Source: Watersipora subatra
Taxonomy: Eukaryota > Bryozoa > Gymnolaemata > Cheilostomatida > Watersiporidae
DNA length: 64,000 nt
Assembly: GCF_963576615.1 (NCBI RefSeq)
Contig: NC_088710.1
Location: 75,587,019-75,651,018 of the forward strand
Direction of reading: 5' to 3'
Positions 60,801 through 64,000 of this stretch are shown one piece after another. Position numbers and translations under genes: made by a program. The notes beneath the pieces are model-generated. The model saw only the letters and a program-made list of their open reading frames with translations, was not told the origin of the DNA and did not search any database. Numbering within the stretch: position 1 is the first letter of the stretch; the number at the start of each line of letters is the position of its first letter.

Positions 60801-61796
60801 GCTGACCTATAAACCCGTCGTTTTACTGGTCCAAGGAGTCATCCTGCTCATTGGAATGGTTTCATTAAAAGTACTGATAGGAAGAGTGCTGCGCGTGGAG
60901 GATGATGTAAGCCTTTATCTTATCAGTAGTAGTTAGATGGAATTCTTTTTTATTTCTACTGGTTAAATTCAATTGTAGTCTCTCATTAGCTGTCAGCCCT
61001 AATTTGTTAGGCAGTTCTTAAGGTAGCCATTTCTGGTTGCTGCAGGCACATATTGGAGAGATACTGAAAAGCAAGTTTGGTGACTTCAAAAGCTTCGACA
61101 CGCTACTCTATACATGCGCTAAGGAATTTGACTTTCTCGAGTATGAAACCTACGGCAAGCTCTGTCTTACTGGTCTCATACCAAGCATGCTTTTGGCAGT
61201 GTTTCTTGTTGTGTTCACGGTGAGGCTAGCTCAGTGTTCTCTATGAATGCTGCTATTTGTATTTGATGTCGATGTGTTATATGTTTTTGAAAAGCCACAG
61301 ATGATTGCAACCACTCACTCTGAATGACTGTGACTAGCTGTCAGTGAGTCACTAGCCATTGTTGACAGTTAGTGGCAGTGACTGTCACTAACTGTCAATG
61401 ACTGTGGCTAGCTGTCGGTGACTGTGGCTAGCTGTCGGTGACTGTCACTAGCTGTCGGTGACTGTCACTAGCTGTCAGTGACTCACTAGTTGTCAGTGAC
61501 TGTGACTAATTGTCAGTGACTGTCACTAGCTGTCAGTGACTGTCACTAGTTGTCAGTGACTGTCACTAGCTGTCAGTGACTGTCACTAGCTGTCAATGAC
61601 TGGCTAGCTGTCAATTACTGTGGCTAGCTGACATTGACTATGACTAGCATTAGGTATGACATCGCAACAGTGTATATCTAATCTCTGCTGACAGCTGCTG
61701 AGGAGGGAGATAACCAACTATAGAAGTGGCAAAAGAGAAGGGGTTATATGTTATCCTCAAGGAGAAGGCATGGATGATGAGAAAGAACACGCCGAG
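45682..61796 (+). CDS. DPY19L1-like: DPY19-like protein C-mannosyltransferase gene, 12 exons, 3' end beyond the window
   Basis: Family role (known): DPY19 proteins are multi-pass endoplasmic reticulum enzymes that attach mannose from dolichol-phosphate-mannose to tryptophan carbons in WxxW and thrombospondin repeats. Seen here: exons 45682-45871, 46084-46196, 46640-46777, 47599-47719, 49545-49638, 54039-54188, 54581-54653, 54901-55005, 60540-60626, 60766-60906, 61046-61219 and 61695-61796. All have AG/GT borders and matching phases, giving 496 codons without a stop. Family blocks are [47 protein letters not shown] and [13 protein letters not shown]. The start ATG has A at -3, G at +4 and an in-frame TAG 15 bases upstream. 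The N terminus is a Lys/Ser-rich tail of about 50 residues followed by the first hydrophobic segment. Compared with about 675 residues in human DPY19L1, roughly the last quarter to third is missing because the window ends. Nothing in the visible coding part looks broken. Assignment to L1 rather than its paralogues is from recalled similarity. Confidence 0.95.
46084..46196 (+). CDS. DPY19L1-like: DPY19-like exon 2 (catalytic-region block)
   Basis: Completes the first membrane segment ([17 protein letters not shown]) and encodes [18 protein letters not shown], the most strongly conserved block of the family. Acidic residues in this luminal loop are implicated in catalysis in the C. elegans enzyme (recalled, not tested here). 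Acceptor TTGTAG, donor ATG|GTGAGT. Confidence 0.92.
46640..46777 (+). CDS. DPY19L1-like: DPY19-like exon 3
   Basis: Encodes [16 protein letters not shown] and [18 protein letters not shown], both nearly identical to the vertebrate DPY19L1 blocks as recalled. Acceptor TTTTGCAG, donor GAG|GTACGA, both borders in phase 0. Confidence 0.93.
47599..47719 (+). CDS. DPY19L1-like: DPY19-like exon 4
   Basis: Encodes [19 protein letters not shown] and then [12 protein letters not shown], matching the family's RGEGLSPIESCEG region. It ends in phase 1 at GAAG|GTGTGTGA. The last 19 bases of the exon plus the start of the intron have been amplified into the array that follows directly. Confidence 0.92.
47701..48310 (+). 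repeat. 42-bp minisatellite built from the exon 4/intron 4 junction, about 14.5 copies
   Basis: The first unit is the real exon end CCAGTCCCTAGCTGTGAAG plus intron start GTGTGTGACAG and TATGCTGA. Each later unit repeats CCAGTACCTAACTGTGAAG then GT(A/G)TGTGACAGGTCTATGC. Every unit therefore carries an exon-like 3' end and a GAAG|GTATGT donor. The first unit is 41 bp, shifting the later units into a stop-free frame (47755-48378), but an in-frame TGA at 47725 blocks read-through from exon 4. Confidence 0.93.
48893..49032. repeat. 21-22 bp minisatellite in intron 4, about 6 copies
   Basis: Unit ATGGTATGTTATGCAGCACAGC. Followed at 49080-49145 by CTGACAGTACACTGTTAGTA-type short repeats in both orientations. 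Confidence 0.9.
49545..49638 (+). CDS. DPY19L1-like: DPY19-like exon 5
   Basis: Encodes [19 protein letters not shown] and [12 protein letters not shown], a luminal loop end plus a membrane segment. It enters with 2 bases completing Gly and leaves in phase 2 (CTGAG|GTCAGT). Confidence 0.9.
50335..50573. repeat. 23-bp minisatellite in intron 5, about 10 copies
   Basis: Units CTGAACAGTACTCTTACAGT with ATG or CCT; the two unit types alternate in a larger pattern of about 114 bp. Confidence 0.92.
51163..51236 (-). other. Different tRNA-like segment in a related repeat
   Basis: Minus strand TAGACTTGTGGTTAGAGAAT is a good A-box region and GAGCTCAAATCC a B-box-like sequence. The plus-strand flank GGCTATAGCTATTAAAA is shared with the Helitron-like copies, so this seems a related element carrying another tRNA type. 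Confidence 0.45.
51360..51475. repeat. Short palindrome and 19-bp repeats in intron 5
   Basis: TTTTTGCTGCCATT / AATGGCAGCAAAAA hairpin at about 51376-51410, then three copies of CTGTGCCATTTGAAAAA. Confidence 0.85.
52102..52523. mobile_element. Helitron-like non-autonomous repeat, copy 3, in DPY19-like intron 5
   Basis: Begins ATATTTATAAATCTCAAAG and ends GCAACGCGGTGCATTCCACT then AG. The preceding 25-30 bases (GGGCAATGCCGGGCGTTCC then ACTAG, 52073-52101) look like the 3' end of another copy, so two elements abut. Independent of the segmental duplication. Confidence 0.6.
52207..52271 (-). other. tRNA-like segment inside Helitron-like repeat 3
   Basis: Minus strand GGTTCCGAGATCAAATC is kept; the A-box side (CATGTAGTTCCATGGTTTAG) is more diverged. 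Confidence 0.4.
52833..53672. repeat. 29-bp minisatellite in intron 5, about 29 copies
   Basis: Unit GAGTATCTAGGAGTCTTGTG then ACAGACCTT. Main variants GTGTCAG and GACATT recur in mosaic order. Confidence 0.97.
54039..54188 (+). CDS. DPY19L1-like: DPY19-like exon 6
   Basis: Encodes [20 protein letters not shown] and [20 protein letters not shown], the signature central block of the family. It leaves in phase 2 at CTCAA|GTGAGT. The end of the exon with its donor is partly repeated downstream in the intron. Confidence 0.95.
54165..54305 (+). repeat. 52-53 bp repeat of the exon 6/intron 6 junction, about 2.5 copies
   Basis: The junction TATATCTCTCCTACATGCTCAA|GTGAGTTCCCTAGCCTGAGAT-type block recurs as CTGCTATATACTGAA|GTGAGTTCCTTAGC and again, degenerate, as CTATATGCTTACAC|GAGTTCCTTAG. 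The second copy keeps a perfect GTGAGT donor 53 bases downstream of the real one. Confidence 0.85.
54581..54653 (+). CDS. DPY19L1-like: DPY19-like exon 7
   Basis: Encodes [19 protein letters not shown] and MLPWQ. The hydrophobic segment ending in LPWQ followed by FAQF in the next exon is characteristic of the family. Acceptor TGTTTCAG, donor CAG|GTGAGC. Confidence 0.9.
54716..54845. repeat. 18-bp minisatellite in intron 7, about 7 copies
   Basis: Unit GCTCTAAGTCTATCAGCC, in an intron of only 247 bp, filling half of it. Confidence 0.95.
54901..55005 (+). CDS. DPY19L1-like: DPY19-like exon 8
   Basis: Encodes [20 protein letters not shown] then [15 protein letters not shown]. Phase 0 on both sides; acceptor ATCTGTAG, donor TCG|GTGAGT. 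The following intron is 5.5 kb and almost wholly minisatellite. Confidence 0.9.
55533..60486. repeat. Giant 27-bp minisatellite in intron 8, about 183 copies
   Basis: Unit TACCTGATATTTATATCTGA then GTCTTTG, with three main variants at the centre (ATCTGAG, ATCTAAG, ACTCAAG) and secondary ones (TCTTAG, TCTTTC). Blocks of 18 and 20 units (486 and 540 bp) are repeated at 55.5-57.1 kb. The array is free of stops in several frames on both strands, creating a 1,206-codon minus-strand open frame that I do not regard as a gene. Confidence 0.98.
60540..60626 (+). CDS. DPY19L1-like: DPY19-like exon 9
   Basis: Encodes [20 protein letters not shown] then YASCILSVY, matching the family's LMFGNSMLLTSYYAS block. 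Acceptor TTTGTAG lies only about 50 bases after the giant minisatellite ends; donor TAT|GTGAGT. Confidence 0.9.
60766..60906 (+). CDS. DPY19L1-like: DPY19-like exon 10
   Basis: Encodes [17 protein letters not shown], then the membrane segment [20 protein letters not shown] and RVEDD. Acceptor ATCACTAG, donor GAT|GTAAGC. Similarity is lower than in neighbouring exons but the pattern and phase fit. Confidence 0.87.
61046..61219 (+). CDS. DPY19L1-like: DPY19-like exon 11
   Basis: Encodes [20 protein letters not shown], then [18 protein letters not shown] and a membrane segment ending VFLVVFT. The [13 protein letters not shown] motif is conserved in the family. Acceptor TTGCTGCAG, donor ACG|GTGAGG. 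Confidence 0.94.
61325..61640. repeat. 20-bp minisatellite in intron 11, about 15 copies
   Basis: Unit CTGTCAGTGACTGTCACTAG with TGGCTAG variants; contains CAGTGACTG, itself an imperfect palindrome. Confidence 0.92.
61695..61796 (+). CDS. DPY19L1-like: DPY19-like exon 12 (last visible exon)
   Basis: Encodes [20 protein letters not shown] then [14 protein letters not shown], a charged cytosolic loop. Acceptor GCTGACAG, donor GAG|GTACAG. Exons for the C-terminal membrane segments and luminal domain are not found in the remaining 2.2 kb, which is minisatellite. Confidence 0.85.
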
Positions 61797-61964
61797 GTAC
61801 AGTCTTTGAGCTTGAACAAATATTGCAGTAGATGTATTTGGATGAGATCTGGTAATACACTTTCTTGCCATAACAATTGCCTGAGCTAGTAATTACGTAT
61901 AGCTCATACTTCAGATATAACATGCCAAACATGACTAATTGCTGCACATTAAGAATTTCGTCTG

Positions 61965-63272
61965 GGCATGATCATACCATCGCTGCAGATAAACTTATGG
62001 TCATACCATCACTGCAGATAAATTTATCGTCATACCATCACTGCAGATAAACTTATGGTCATACCATCACTGCAGATAAACTTATGATCATACCATCACT
62101 GCAGATAAACTTATGGTCATACCATCACTGCAGATAAACTTATGGTCATACCATCACTGCAGATAAACTTATGATCGTACCATCACTGCAGATAAACTTA
62201 TGGTCGTACCATCACTGCAGATAAACTTATGGTCGTACCATCACTGCAGATAAACTTATGGTCATACCATCACTGCAGATAAACTTATGGTCGTACCATC
62301 ACTGCAGATAAACTTATGATCATACCATCACTGCAGATAAACTTATGGTCATACCATCACTGCAGATAAACTTATGATCGTACCATCACTGCAGATAAAC
62401 TTATGGTCGTACCATCACTGCAGATAAACTTATGGTCATACCATCACTGCAGATAAACTTATGGTCATACCATCACTGCAGATAAACTTATGGTCGTACC
62501 ATCACTGCAGATAAACTTATGGTCATACCATCACTGCAGATAAACTTATGGTCGTACCATCACTGCAGATAAACTTATGGTCGTACCATCACTGCAGATA
62601 AACTTATGGTCATACCATCACTGCAGATAAACTTATGGTCATACCATCACTGCAGATAAACTTATGGTCATACCATCACTGCAGATAAACTTATGGTCAT
62701 ACCATCACTGCAGATAAACTTATGGTCATACCATCACTGCAGATAAACTTATGGTCATACCATCACTGCAGATAAACTTATGGTCATACCATCACTGCAG
62801 ATAAACTTATGGTCATACCATCACTGCAGATAAACTTATGGTCATACCATCACTGCAGATAAACTTATGGTCGTACCATCACTGCAGATAAACTTATGGT
62901 CATACCATCACTGCAGATAAACTTATGGTCATACCATCACTGCAGATAAACTTATGGTCATACCATCACTGCAGATAAACTTATGGTCATACCATCACTG
63001 CAGATAAACTTATGGTCATACCATCACTGCAGATAAACTTATGGTCATACCATCACTGCAGATAAACTTATGGTCATACCATCACTGCAGATAAACTTAT
63101 GGTCATACCATCGCTGCAGATAAACTTATGGTCGTACCATCACTGCAGATAAACTTATGGTCATACCATCACTGCAGATAAACTTATGGTCATACCATCA
63201 CTGCAGATAAACTTATGATCATACCATCACTGCAGATAAACTTATGGTCATACCATCACTGCAGATAAACGC
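61965..63272. repeat. 29-bp minisatellite in intron 12, about 45 copies
   Basis: Unit AGATAAACTTATGGTCATAC then CATCACTGC. Variation is confined almost wholly to GGTCATAC / GGTCGTAC / GATCATAC. Confidence 0.97.
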
Positions 63273-63466
63273 AACAACTTCTTTAATGACTGCGCTGTTT
63301 CAGGGGCTACTTGAAGTGATGCTATGGTCTATAAACTATAGTCTACCTTTCTAGTATCGATCTCAGTGTTGTATAGAAAATATATGGTTAGAAATTTGGT
63401 AATTTTATACTCACAGAAGTTGATTTTATCGTTAAATACAAAGAATATTGGCACAGAGGCTCCGCA

Positions 63467-64000
63467 AGTGGTTGATACACAAGTGGTTGATAATCCACTA
63501 CCTACACAAGTGGTTGATAATCTACTACCTACACAAGCGGTTGCTAATCCACTACCTACACAAGCGGTTGCTAATCCACTACCTACACAAGTGGTTGGTA
63601 ATCCACTGCCTACACAAGTGGTTGGTAATCCACTACCTACACAAGTGGTTGATAATCCACTACCTACACAAGTGGTTGATAATCCACTACCTACACAAGT
63701 GGTTGATAATCCACTACCTACACAAGTGGTTGATAATCCACTACCTACACAAGTGGTTGGTAATCCACTGCCTACACAAGTGGTTGATAATCCACTACCT
63801 ACACAAGCGGTTGGTAATCCACTACCTACACAAGTGGTTGGTAATCCACTACCTACACAAGCGGTTGATAATCCACTACCTACACAAGTGGTTGATAATC
63901 CACTACCTACACAAGTGGTTGGTAATCCACTGCCTACACAAGTGGTTGATAATCCACTACCTACACAAGCGGTTGGTAATCCACTACCTACACAAGTGGT
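63467..64000. repeat. 27-bp minisatellite running off the window end, about 20 copies
   Basis: Unit CAAGTGGTTGATAATCCACT then ACCTACA, with GTGG/GCGG and GATAAT/GGTAAT variants. Contains the imperfect inverted pair AGTGGTT / AATCCACT. Still within the DPY19-like gene unless the gene ends in unusual exons. Confidence 0.96.

Noticed and set aside
63301-63352. Possible DPY19-like exon 13 after the acceptor-like GCTGTTTCAG
   Set aside because: In the required phase it reads GLLEVMLWSINYSLPF and then stops; this does not resemble the expected next block of the family.

Overview
The window is eukaryotic, animal nuclear DNA. It is AT-rich, has one clearly recognisable spliced gene with GT-AG introns, and is otherwise intron or intergenic sequence packed with minisatellites and decayed transposons. 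Nothing prokaryotic (operons, Shine-Dalgarno sites, CRISPR) is present. The gene content and the mix of LINE, P-like, Helitron-like and MITE-like elements suit a marine invertebrate, possibly a lophotrochozoan, but I cannot name the species.

Region 1 (about 1-25,000) has no strongly recognised gene. It holds about a dozen tandem arrays with units of 12-61 bp. Four short minus-strand pieces between 10,432 and 5,324 have splice sites and mutually compatible reading phases; they may be the 5' half of a small single-pass membrane protein gene whose introns hold three of the arrays. A possible lone plus-strand exon lies near 13,579. Two 39-40 bp hairpins flanked by 7-bp direct repeats sit near 21.2-21.4 kb, and a 688-bp inverted-repeat element with an 8-9 bp target duplication lies at 24.4-25.1 kb.

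Region 2 (25,157-33,922) is a direct tandem segmental duplication of about 3.6 kb. The second copy alone carries a 1,396-bp terminal-inverted-repeat insertion. Both copies contain a G/A-rich 14-bp minisatellite and a Helitron-like repeat with a tRNA-like core.

Region 3 (35,297-45,300) is a transposon cluster: a decayed LINE with reverse transcriptase (YMDD), zinc knuckle and restriction-like endonuclease-type C terminus; a second 3' fragment of the same family; a complete-ended P-element-like transposon (8-bp target duplication, about 480-bp inverted arms) with a THAP/P-type transposase C-terminal fragment, a BED zinc finger and a nested MITE; a second kind of LINE fragment; and a pair of inverted minisatellites.

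Region 4 (45,682 to the window end) is a DPY19-like gene (protein C-mannosyltransferase, closest in recalled sequence to DPY19L1). Twelve exons giving 496 in-frame codons are visible; the 3' end lies beyond the window. Its introns are heavily loaded with minisatellites, including a roughly 5-kb, roughly 183-copy 27-bp array with higher-order structure in intron 8. In introns 4 and 6 the tandem unit is a copy of the exon/intron junction itself, so the splice donor has been multiplied. This is the most unusual observation here.
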